This document shows, piece by piece, positions 42,795-49,835 of a DNA stretch of 50,502 nucleotides (positions are counted from its first letter, which is position 1; each line of letters begins with the position of its first letter). Source of the DNA: an uncultured Lachnospiraceae bacterium (GTDB lineage: Bacteria > Bacillota > Clostridia > Lachnospirales > Lachnospiraceae); NCBI GenBank assembly GCA_946552115.1, contig CAMNRH010000021.1:1-50502 (forward strand), written 5' to 3'. The notes beneath the pieces are model-generated. The model saw only the letters and a program-made list of their open reading frames with translations, was not told where the DNA came from and did not search any database. The translations under genes were made by a program, and so were the position numbers.

Positions 42795-43778
42795 ATGAAA
42801 AGTAACAGACCTTATGTACAGATTGCGCCTGAAGTGCTTGAGCAGGCAAGGCAGATGGACTTGCTGACTTATTTGCAACATTACGAACCGGGCAACTTAA
42901 AACGTGTCGCAGGCAATGTCTATTGTACCAGAGAGCATGACAGTTTGAAGATTTCCAATGGCAAATGGTACTGGTGGTCGAGGGGGTTCGGTGGTATTTC
43001 CGCACTTGATTATCTTATCAAGGTCAAGGATTATGGATTTGTAGAAGCTGTAGAAACTATCACAGGACAGACAAAGGCAGACTGGAAACCGATACCCATA
43101 ACCCCGATTAGAAACGAACCGAAAGTGCTGCTCCTGCCACCAAAGAATAAGAGTTGTGACAGAGTGACGAAGTATCTTTTGGGGCGCGGCATTGATTATT
43201 CTCTCATACAGGAGTGCATTGCCGACGGTATTATTTTTGAAAGCTCCGATTATCACAATGCTGTTTTTATAGGAAAAGATGAAAACGGAGTACCGAAATA
43301 TGCCGCCTATCATGGTACAATAGGAGATTTTAAACACGATGCATCGGGGAGTGATAAGCGGTATTCTTTCAGGATTCTTGCAAAAGAACCATGCGAATCT
43401 GTGCATTTATTCGAAGCAGCCATTGATTTACTTTCCTATGCCACCTATTTAAAGTGTACGGGAAAGGATTATCACAGGGGGAATCTGCTTTCTTTGTCGG
43501 GGGTGTATCAGCCTAAGAAAGAGATAAAAGATAGCAGGTTGCCCATTGCCCTTACTACTTTTTTGAAAGCAAATCCACAGATTAAGACTATCTATCTTCA
43601 TTTAGATATGGACAGAGCAGGTCGGCTTTGTACTGCCGCGTTAAAAGAACTGTTGAAGAACGAATATAAAATCGTTGATTCTCCGCTGCCAATCGGTAAG
43701 GATTTCAACGATTTTTTATTATCTTATCTGGGAATGGAAAGACCGAAATCTAGCAGGGAAAGGAGTGATGCACGTTGA
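42795..43778 (+). CDS. DUF3991 and toprim domain protein of conjugative elements
   Basis: A 327-residue primase-like protein. The N-terminal zinc-finger-like region (YVQIAPEVLEQARQMDLLTY, YCTREHDSLKISNGKWYWWS) is the DUF3991 type, though a full CHC2 cysteine set is missing. The C-terminal toprim fold has the Glu in VHLFEAAIDLLSYAT and the Asp-x-Asp in IYLHLDMDRAGRLC, with the final KDFNDFLL. Such proteins serve DNA processing in Tn1549/CTn-type elements, perhaps strand priming after transfer. It is intact, unlike most conjugation genes downstream. Confidence 0.85.
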   Translation: MKSNRPYVQIAPEVLEQARQMDLLTYLQHYEPGNLKRVAGNVYCTREHDSLKISNGKWYWWSRGFGGISALDYLIKVKDYGFVEAVETITGQTKADWKPIPITPIRNEPKVLLLPPKNKSCDRVTKYLLGRGIDYSLIQECIADGIIFESSDYHNAVFIGKDENGVPKYAAYHGTIGDFKHDASGSDKRYSFRILAKEPCESVHLFEAAIDLLSYATYLKCTGKDYHRGNLLSLSGVYQPKKEIKDSRLPIALTTFLKANPQIKTIYLHLDMDRAGRLCTAALKELLKNEYKIVDSPLPIGKDFNDFLLSYLGMERPKSSRERSDAR

Positions 43779-43849
43779 TTGTATGATGATTTTCTGCAAG
43801 AAACAGTCAATAAATTCAGTCGGAATTTATAAAAATATTGAAGTGGAAA

Positions 43850-44155
43850 GTGAGGAAACGATTATTGAAGGAATACAAAGCGAAGCTCAATGCCCATTAT
43901 GGAAAGACTATCAGTATCTATGCCGACGACCCTGAACAGGCGGCAGAAAAACTAAAAACAGTTCTTTTTGACACGGATGCAGTTCAATTTACGGAGGAAG
44001 ATTTTGTTCATGGAAAAGCTGATATTACCGATGTCCATAAGCACAGTGCGAAAGAAATGGAATCAAAAGACAGATTCTTAAAGGACGGTTGTTGTTCGGA
44101 TTGTCTCTGTCAATGTGCGATATGCAGAGGATGCTGCGGCGAGGACGGATGTTAA
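43850..44155 (+). CDS. Cysteine-rich mobile-element protein, probably N-terminally truncated
   Basis: About 101 residues. It begins RKRLLKEYKAKLNAHYGKTI, has SIYADDPEQAAEKLKTVLFD and HGKADITDVHKHSAKEMESK, and ends in a dense cysteine cluster (GCCSDCLCQCAICRGCCGED) that could bind a metal. No ribosome site precedes a start codon; the GTG at 43850 or TTG at 43838 are guesses. It follows the DUF3991 gene by about 70 bases, which contain further eroded coding sequence. Function unknown. Confidence 0.5.
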   Translation: MRKRLLKEYKAKLNAHYGKTISIYADDPEQAAEKLKTVLFDTDAVQFTEEDFVHGKADITDVHKHSAKEMESKDRFLKDGCCSDCLCQCAICRGCCGEDGC

Positions 44156-44183
44156 GGAATGTCTTACCAAGCACTGAATTTGG

Positions 44184-44366
44184 TTATCCAAATTCGCTTG
44201 TTAGGGGATGCCCCCTAATACCCCATGAATAGAACGCCGACAAGTATGCTGTCCTGCCGTAAGCGGCGCGGCGTATAGAAAGGAATCTAAGAATGAGTGC
44301 AATGACAGTTTTATCAAGGGTCTTTATCGTGCCTTTGACTGCATCTCTGGTCTTAATATCAGCCAT
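44184..44366 (-). pseudogene. 5' remnant of a conjugative-element protein
   Basis: On the minus strand a good ribosome site (AAGGAGG) precedes ATG at 44366 and the start MADIKTRDAVKGTIKTLDKT, which I recognise as the first residues of a larger protein of Clostridia conjugative elements. After TVIA the frame turns into unrelated sequence (RFLSIRRAAYGRTAY) and stops at 60 residues. So only the first 23 residues survive, and the break near 44297 marks a deletion or recombination end. Confidence 0.6.
44201..44218. repeat. Perfect hairpin, possible oriT remnant
   Basis: TTAGGGG (44201-44207) and CCCCTAA (44212-44218) form a perfect 7-bp inverted repeat with a 4-base loop. It follows AATTTGG/CCAAATT (about 44178-44194), a second short inverted repeat, and lies next to relaxase-region-type sequence. 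Nic-region hairpins look like this, but no relaxase gene is in the window. Confidence 0.4.
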
Positions 44367-44401
44367 AGAAAACCTCCTTCCCCAGAAGATTTACGGTCAC
44401 A

Positions 44402-45181
44402 TTAATTTATCTTTTTCGCCACAACTACAAGCCTGCCATTTTTCGCAGAATATTCGCAGGTGGTTAGAGTAATAAGCCTATCTCCATATTCAGCCGTCAC
44501 ACCTGTATCATACAATGCAATCTCCTTACATTTCCCCACATAAGCATCAAATTCTCTTTCATGTTCCGCATCTACAAAGTCATAGTAACGGTAACCCTCC
44601 GAATTATATGCTATGGTCTTAAATACAGCGATGATTTCATATTCTCCCTGCTCTGTAAGCGTGTCGAACTGGATAATCTTGTGCTTTTCATAAAATTTCT
44701 TATCTTTATAGTTCTCCAACGCTCCAAACATCCTGCCGCCTTTGATATGATGTCCGTATAAAACCAGATTGTCGCTTGATGCAATATTGCAATTTTCCTG
44801 AATATAAGGCACACCCAAATCACTGTAACTTTTTTCAAAATTATGCTTCAGGTAAAAATTCGGTTTATCCTTAGACTGCATCACAGGATAATTGATTGTC
44901 GTATCGGCAATAGAAATCCAGCCTGCCATATCTTCATTCTTTAGATACAGCTCTTTATACTTTGCCAAAATATCTTCACCCTCACTGACAGGCTTATCTT
45001 CTGGAAGCGGTTCTTCATCTGGGGCATTTGCCACAACTTCGGCAATCTTAGCAAAGGCTTCCGTCTGCTCATCTATCTGTATATAATGATGATAGATGTG
45101 AAAGCCGCAAAAAACCGCCGCACCTAGCAGGCAAACGGCGGTAATCATGCAGATAATAGATTGATATTTTTTTATTCTCAT
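44402..45181 (-). CDS. srtB: Class B sortase of a conjugative element
   Basis: A 259-residue transpeptidase that attaches surface proteins to the cell wall. Residues 8-30 form an N-terminal membrane anchor. The class B catalytic triad is intact: His144 in VLYGHHIKGG, Cys242 in ITLTTCEYS and Arg250 in NGRLVVVA. WISIADTTINYPVMQSKDKP is the usual SrtB substrate-groove strand. In intact Tn1549/CTn-type elements a sortase gene sits downstream of the VirB4 gene, as here. Confidence 0.92.
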   Translation of the reverse strand: MRIKKYQSIICMITAVCLLGAAVFCGFHIYHHYIQIDEQTEAFAKIAEVVANAPDEEPLPEDKPVSEGEDILAKYKELYLKNEDMAGWISIADTTINYPVMQSKDKPNFYLKHNFEKSYSDLGVPYIQENCNIASSDNLVLYGHHIKGGRMFGALENYKDKKFYEKHKIIQFDTLTEQGEYEIIAVFKTIAYNSEGYRYYDFVDAEHEREFDAYVGKCKEIALYDTGVTAEYGDRLITLTTCEYSAKNGRLVVVAKKIN

Positions 45182-45205
45182 AAATAATTCCTTTCGTCTT
45201 ATATT

Positions 45206-45800
45206 TTATCGGACATATTCTGGCTGCTTCTTCTGTGCGGAAAGCTCTCTGCAATATTCGGGATATTCTCTTTCGGGGTCTATAACAATTACATCGGCAT
45301 TCGGGTCGGTCAGAATAATGTTTGTCATCTCCTCTTTCCTCAATATTCTTTTTACAGACGGAGATAGTCACATACTTATCCTGCACGATAGAATTAGCCC
45401 CGGTTGCTTTATCCAGAAGCATTTTATTGTACTCTTTTCTATATTTGTCCAGACCATCATCGACAGCTTTCCCACCCTTTTGTGCCAATGGGATTAAGAT
45501 AGTCTGTTCAAAATCCGCTTTATTCAGACGGCAGTTATTAATAGTGATTTTCGTAGTCGCCCCGCTGTCAAGCGCATTTAAAAGCTCTGAATATTCAAGG
45601 AACATAGCTTCCTTATCTTCACGGCTCGCCACTGCATAGTTGATATCCTCAAACTTAAAGGTCTTTGCATATTTATTTTTGCCGACAAGAAAAATGCCGT
45701 CCTCCCAGACTGTTTTCAATGGGATAACCGCCTGTACTGATTTGGGTACGACAAACTTCTCCTTGTCCTGCTTGAACAGATTTCTAAGTGTCTTAATCAT
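45206..45800 (-). pseudogene. VirB4-like conjugation ATPase, internally deleted
   Basis: On the minus strand the first 160 residues match the N-terminus of element VirB4 ATPases (VVPKSVQAVIPLKTVWEDGI, KYAKTFKFEDINYAVASRED, KYVTISVCKKNIEE). After that the frame is lost near 45318. A second frame then reads DVIVIDPEREYPEY, like the post-Walker-B region, and stops at 45206. A normal VirB4 has about 800 residues, so some 600 are gone, including Walker A. It cannot power conjugation. Confidence 0.8.
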
Positions 45801-46273
45801 ACTCTTCCTCCCTTACGCTTTCTTTGATTTCTTTTTGCTTTCTTAAGCCGTTTTCTTCTCTTTCTCATCGCTTTACGTCTTGCCGCTCTGCGTTTTCGCT
45901 TCTTACGGGAATCTTTCACGGCAGGCGTTCCGTTCTCATGTGCTTCCATGACATTTTTCATTGCTTCGTAATATAGATTTTCTGGCAGGAACAAAAGTTT
46001 CTTCGGCATAATGAACTCCGACTTTATCCACACCCATATAAACTGCTCCGCGGTCATACCGTTATATCTGACAAATCCCATTACCGCGAATGGCGAAGCC
46101 CCCAGAATACACATCCAACTCAACGTCTCCGTTCCGAACTTCTCACGAAGCAGAAAAAACAAACCCACTGCAACGCCACAGGCAAAGACAGAGAAAAGAA
46201 ACTGCCTTAATGACAGTCCAAAAAACATGGATTCCGTATAGTTGCGGATTTCCTTATTTATCTTAACTTCCAA
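45797..46273 (-). CDS. PrgI-family conjugation membrane protein
   Basis: A 158-residue protein. The PrgI domain is clear: MEVKINKEIRNYTESMFFGL, two membrane segments (FLFSVFACGVAVGLFFLL and WMCILGASPFAVMGFVRY), then EQFIWVWIKSEFIMPKKLLF. The C-terminal 40 residues are almost all Lys and Arg. PrgI is the VirB3-like part of Gram-positive type IV transfer systems and is normally followed by VirB4, which it overlaps here by 4 bases. Full length, but its partners are broken. Confidence 0.85.
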   Translation of the reverse strand: MEVKINKEIRNYTESMFFGLSLRQFLFSVFACGVAVGLFFLLREKFGTETLSWMCILGASPFAVMGFVRYNGMTAEQFIWVWIKSEFIMPKKLLFLPENLYYEAMKNVMEAHENGTPAVKDSRKKRKRRAARRKAMRKRRKRLKKAKRNQRKRKGGRV

Positions 46274-46288
46274 ATAGTTTCACCTCCC

Positions 46289-46657
46289 CTACAATCCCAT
46301 CATCTCACGTACAACACGGTCTGCCATCTTAACTGCGCCCACAAGGACAAGCATGTTAAATACAAGCTCCGCAATATATCCCCATACCATTGTGACCGCC
46401 GCCGCATCAGGCTTTACCACAGGCGGAGACACCGCAAACACAGAAAAGATGATACAGGCAAGTACGATAATAGCCCCCTCAAGGCATACGGCGGCATAAC
46501 TTTTGATAAAGCTCCTGCCCACACTCTGACTTGGCTCTCCCGCAAAGCTTGACAATGGCACAGGGGCAATAGCCGTGTAGAGATAGAGCTTAAAAAATCT
46601 GCCGTACACCGACATTAGCATTACCTTTTTGAACATCTTTTTCAGAAGTAAAGACAT
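46289..46657 (-). pseudogene. C-terminal part of a VirB6/TrbL-like conjugation protein
   Basis: About 110 residues from near 46625 match the end of the VirB6-like multi-spanning protein of CTn elements: MSVYGRFFKLYLYTAIAPVP, then SSFAGEPSQSVGRSFIKSYA, EGAIIVLACIIFSVF and NMLVLVGAVKMADRVVREMM. The first half (several membrane segments) is missing. The frame opens with residues that come from the out-of-frame lipoprotein gene upstream, so the fusion is a recombination scar. Confidence 0.75.
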
Positions 46658-46925
46658 TCACATTTACCTCATTTGGGTATCCGCTGATGTCGAAAGAAAA
46701 ACGTGTACTATGGAAATCGTTGGCAAGGATATGTTGCAAGATTTCTTTGGAACAGGCATCTTTGTCTGACGCAGTATCTTTATCAGCAATAATATTGACA
46801 TTTAATTCATACCAGTTATCGGCGGTTGAGTTGTGAGCCGAGATAACGTCCATTTCAATATCTTCTTTTGCACATCCTGATATCATGATACATGATAATA
46901 AAATTGAGAGTCCTAATTTTTTCAT
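46590..46925 (-). CDS. Small lipoprotein, C-terminus probably lost
   Basis: A 111-residue lipoprotein on the minus strand. MKKLGLSILLSCIMISGC is the signal peptide with lipobox ISGC. The mature part reads DVISAHNSTADNWYELNVNI and YPNEVNVNVFTSEKDVQKG, a beta-rich domain. The last residues (NVGVRQIF) overlap, out of frame, the VirB6 remnant, so the true C-terminus has been replaced. The ATG at 46925 follows GGAGG; its promoter region overlaps the first operator of the divergent XRE gene, so that regulator may control it. Confidence 0.65.
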   Translation of the reverse strand: MKKLGLSILLSCIMISGCAKEDIEMDVISAHNSTADNWYELNVNIIADKDTASDKDACSKEILQHILANDFHSTRFSFDISGYPNEVNVNVFTSEKDVQKGNANVGVRQIF

Positions 46926-46946
46926 TTCTCTATCCTCCATTAACCT

Positions 46947-47021
46947 AACCAAATGGTTCGGTTTTGAATAAAGTATATCATCTGATGGTAGAATTTGAAA
47001 GAACAAATCTAACCAAACGGT
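46947..47021. promoter_or_regulatory. Operator pair and promoter of the first XRE gene
   Basis: AACCAAATGGTT (46947-46958), a near-palindrome, lies over the -35 region and AACCAAACGGT (47011-47021) lies just before the ribosome site. The same pair stands in front of the second XRE gene. The sites bracket the core promoter, as expected for autorepression, and also face the divergent lipoprotein gene. Confidence 0.65.
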
Positions 47022-47031
47022 GAGGTGAGAT

Positions 47032-47250
47032 ATGTATTACAAGAGAATAAGAGATTTGAGAGAAGACCATGAATTACGTCAGATAGACGTAGCAGAGTTT
47101 TTGGGATGCCATGAGGGTGTATATAGAAGATATGAGAATGGCATACGTGAAATACCGTTATGGGCATTATTGAAATTGGCAGAGAGGTATGATGTCAGTG
47201 TAGATTATATACTTGGAATTACAGATAATAAAAGAAAATATGGCGAATAG
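47032..47250 (+). CDS. XRE-type regulator, tandem copy 1
   Basis: A 72-residue stand-alone Cro/C1 helix-turn-helix: RQIDVAEFLGCHEGVYRRYE is the DNA-reading helix pair, then REIPLWALLKLAERYDVSVD and YILGITDNKRKYGE. It has no extra domain. It is about 90% identical to the gene at 47382, including the leader. A GAGGTGAG ribosome site and a terminator (47251-47289) flank it. Such proteins act as immunity or conjugation switch regulators in mobile elements; the partner gene is unknown. Confidence 0.88.
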   Translation: MYYKRIRDLREDHELRQIDVAEFLGCHEGVYRRYENGIREIPLWALLKLAERYDVSVDYILGITDNKRKYGE

Positions 47251-47289
47251 GGTTATGGTACGTGACTTATGCATATCATAACCTTTTTT
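47251..47289 (+). terminator. Terminator after XRE copy 1
   Basis: GGTTATG (47251-47257) pairs with CATAACC (47277-47283), followed by TTTTTT. Confidence 0.85.
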
Positions 47290-47297
47290 ATATACCA

Positions 47298-47371
47298 AAC
47301 CAAATAGTTCGGTTTTGAATGAAATGTATCATCTGGTGGTAAGATTTTAAATATAAATCTAACCAAATGGT
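47298..47371. promoter_or_regulatory. Operator pair and promoter of the second XRE gene
   Basis: AACCAAATAGTT (47298-47309) and AACCAAATGGT (47361-47371) repeat the arrangement in front of copy 1 with the same spacing to the start codon. Confidence 0.65.
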
Positions 47372-47381
47372 GAGGTGTAAT

Positions 47382-47600
47382 ATGTATTATAAAAGAATAA
47401 GAGACTTGAGGTCAGACCATGATTTACGTCAGATAGATGTGGCTAAGTTCTTGGGATGCCATGAGGGTGTATATAGAAGATATGAGAATGGCTTGCGCGA
47501 GATACCATTATGGGCATTGCTGAAACTGGCAAAGAGATATGATGTCAGCGTGGATTATATATTGGGAGTTACAGATAATAAAAGAAAATTTGGAGAATAG
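47382..47600 (+). CDS. XRE-type regulator, tandem copy 2
   Basis: A 72-residue paralogue of the gene at 47032, differing at a handful of positions (for example RSDHD for REDHE, VAKF for VAEF, LREI for IREI, GVTDNKRKF for GITDNKRKY). The recognition helix is unchanged, so both should bind the same operator. The ATG at 47382 follows GAGGTG; the in-frame start at 47367 is within the operator. A terminator follows. Confidence 0.88.
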   Translation: MYYKRIRDLRSDHDLRQIDVAKFLGCHEGVYRRYENGLREIPLWALLKLAKRYDVSVDYILGVTDNKRKFGE

Positions 47601-47645
47601 AAAGACTATGGGACGAACAGGTTATGTGCCATAGTCTTTTTGTTT
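47601..47645 (+). terminator. Terminator after XRE copy 2
   Basis: AAAGACTATGG (47601-47611) pairs perfectly with CCATAGTCTTT (47629-47639), followed by TTG. Confidence 0.88.
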
Positions 47646-47755
47646 CGGTATGTTTGTTGCTTTTTTATCTGTCGAGCTTGAAAATAAAGATAACAATGTG
47701 TAAAATTATTTAAGAGAAGAAATTGTCGAATATCGCCTGAAAGAGAGGAAAACTA

Positions 47756-49327
47756 ATGGCAAGAGCTGTAAAACCTAGAAAACAAGTCTCTATGGAGGAA
47801 GCACTTTGGAAATCAGCGGATAAATTGCGTGGTTCCGTTGAACCTGCGGAGTATAAGCACGTTGTCCTTAGTCTTTTCTTCCTCAAATTTGCGAGTGATA
47901 AGTTTGAAGCGCAGAGGATGATAATAGCGGAAAAGTATGGAGAAAAATTTGTTAATATGATTGCGTTCTATACAAGAGATAATGTGTTTTTTCTATCAGA
48001 AGAAAGCAGATGGTCTTATATCATGGAAAATGCAAAGCAAGATGACATTGCTTTGAAAATAGATACCGCCTTGTATACGATTGAAAAAATGAATCCTGTT
48101 TTGAAAGGCGCATTGCCTGATAATTACTATTCCCGTTTACATATTGATACAACGAAACTCTCTTCTTTATTAGACGAGATTAATCGTATTAATACGGACG
48201 ACAAAGAGAATGATATTATTGGTCGAATATATGAGTATTTTCTTAGTAAATTTGCAATTGCAGAGGGAAAGGGTAAAGGAGAATTTTATACTCCGAAATG
48301 TATAGTCAATCTTATTGCGGAAATGCTTGAACCGTATGATGGGATACTATATGACCCTTGTTGCGGTTCGGGAGGTATGTTTGTTCAGTCCATTAAGTTT
48401 GTGGAAGCTCATAGTGGAAATAAGAAAAATGTTTCGGTCTATGGGCAGGAATATACAAACACTACGTATAAACTGGCTAAGATGAATCTGGCTATCCGTG
48501 GTATTTCCGCTAATCTTGGAGAAATGGCGGCAAACACGTTTACCAATGACCAGCACAAAGACCTTAAAGCAGATTACATTATGGCAAATCCGCCGTTTAA
48601 TCAAAAAGAGTGGAGAGCGATGAATGAATTAACAGACGACCCTCGGTGGGGAGGCTATGAAGTTCCGCCTACAAGTAATGCGAATTATGGATGGATTTTA
48701 CATATGGTTTCCAAACTTTCGCAAAATGGAGTTGCAGGATTTCTTCTTGCAAATGGAGCATTGTCTGATGACGGTACGGAGTTGAAAATTAGGCAGCAGC
48801 TTATAAAAAATAATCTTGTGGAAGCAATTATCATTTTACCAAGAAGCCTTTTTTATACTACGGATATCAGTGTTACGCTTTGGATATTAAACCGAAATAA
48901 AAAAGCACGTGTAGTTGAACCAAATGGACAAGTAAAGAAGTATCGTAATCGTGAAAATGAAATTCTTTTTATGGATTTGCGGCAAATGGGTAGTCCTTAT
49001 GAAAAGAAATATATTGAATTAACTGATGAAGATAGAGCCAAAGTTACAACAGTGTATCATAACTGGCAGCAGGAGGGGTATGAAGAAACATATGAAAATG
49101 TACCTGAGTTTTGCTATTCTGCATCCAAAGAGGAAGTAGAGGAAAAAGGTTTTACACTTGTGCCGAGCAGATATATTGAATTTGTCAATCGTGATGAAAA
49201 TGTTGATTTTGATACCAAGATGAAAACACTACAATCAGAGTTAAAAGAGCTTTTAACTGCGGAAGAAAAATCAAAGGAAGATTTGCTTTCTGTGTTTAAG
49301 GAGTTAGGGTATGAAATCAAATTATGA
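47756..49327 (+). CDS. hsdM: Type I restriction-modification DNA methyltransferase subunit
   Basis: A 523-residue N6-adenine methyltransferase of type I systems. The N-terminal helical domain (LWKSADKLRGSVEPAEYKHV, FLKFASDKFEAQR) is followed by the SAM-binding motif I YDPCCGSGGMFVQS and the catalytic motif IV NPPFNQKEW. The C-terminal helix contacts HsdS. AGAGGAAAA precedes the ATG. It overlaps hsdS by 17 bases. No hsdR gene lies in the window; it may be beyond the right end. Confidence 0.95.
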   Translation: MARAVKPRKQVSMEEALWKSADKLRGSVEPAEYKHVVLSLFFLKFASDKFEAQRMIIAEKYGEKFVNMIAFYTRDNVFFLSEESRWSYIMENAKQDDIALKIDTALYTIEKMNPVLKGALPDNYYSRLHIDTTKLSSLLDEINRINTDDKENDIIGRIYEYFLSKFAIAEGKGKGEFYTPKCIVNLIAEMLEPYDGILYDPCCGSGGMFVQSIKFVEAHSGNKKNVSVYGQEYTNTTYKLAKMNLAIRGISANLGEMAANTFTNDQHKDLKADYIMANPPFNQKEWRAMNELTDDPRWGGYEVPPTSNANYGWILHMVSKLSQNGVAGFLLANGALSDDGTELKIRQQLIKNNLVEAIIILPRSLFYTTDISVTLWILNRNKKARVVEPNGQVKKYRNRENEILFMDLRQMGSPYEKKYIELTDEDRAKVTTVYHNWQQEGYEETYENVPEFCYSASKEEVEEKGFTLVPSRYIEFVNRDENVDFDTKMKTLQSELKELLTAEEKSKEDLLSVFKELGYEIKL

Positions 49328-49835
49328 TATTTTGGGAAATTATATTCGTTTGGTTGATGTCCGCAATAAGGAAGAAACTACAGATAGAGTAGTGGGCATT
49401 AATATTAATAAGTGTTTTATGCCATCCGTGGCTAATATTATAGGAACAGATTTGAGTAACTATAAATTAATTACAAGGGGGAAATTTGCATGTAATCCAA
49501 TGCACGTTGGACGTGACGAAAAATTGCCGATAGCGTTGTATACCGATGATAAGCCATCATTAGTTTCTCCGGCATATTTTATGTTTGAGATTAAGGAGAA
49601 GCGATTTCTTAATGAAGAGTACTTAATGATGTGGTTTCGCAGACCGGAGTTTGATAGAGTGTGTTGGTTAAAAACGGATGGAAGTGTTAGAGGTGGTATT
49701 TCATGGGAAGATATATGTAGGTTAGAAGTACCTGTGCTGCCGATGGAGAAACAGCTCGAAATAGTTGGAAACTATCAGGTAATAACGGATAGGATTGCCT
49801 TGAAGCAACGGATAAATGATAATTTAGCGGCTTAA
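49311..49835 (+). CDS. hsdS: Type I specificity subunit, first half only (phase-off or half-HsdS form)
   Basis: A 174-residue protein holding one target-recognition domain (NYIRLVDVRNKEETTDRVVG to SVRGGISWEDICRLEVPVLP) and the start of the central conserved helix (EKQLEIVGNYQVITDRIALK QRINDNL-type). A full HsdS has two domains and 380-450 residues. The stop follows three codons after the 17-bp repeat at 49811-49827. Joining to the inverted segment at 49824-50502 would continue the frame into EATAQAVFEDYF, the normal central helix. Half-HsdS forms can dimerise and work with a palindromic target, so this version may not be inactive. Confidence 0.88.
   Translation: MKSNYDILGNYIRLVDVRNKEETTDRVVGININKCFMPSVANIIGTDLSNYKLITRGKFACNPMHVGRDEKLPIALYTDDKPSLVSPAYFMFEIKEKRFLNEEYLMMWFRRPEFDRVCWLKTDGSVRGGISWEDICRLEVPVLPMEKQLEIVGNYQVITDRIALKQRINDNLAA
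49811..49827 (+). repeat. Inverted repeat of the hsdS switch, left arm
   Basis: GATAAATGATAATTTAG, encoding part of INDNL, matches the reverse complement of the last 17 bases of the window exactly. It is a likely crossover site for a site-specific invertase. Confidence 0.88.

Noticed and set aside
43675-43935. An 86-codon frame overlapping the end of the DUF3991 gene
   Set aside because: Its first half is out of frame with a conserved gene and it has no start signal; only scattered coding remnants are likely here.
45322-45846. Two plus-strand frames opposite the VirB4 remnant
   Set aside because: Shadows of the minus-strand conjugation genes, without ribosome sites.
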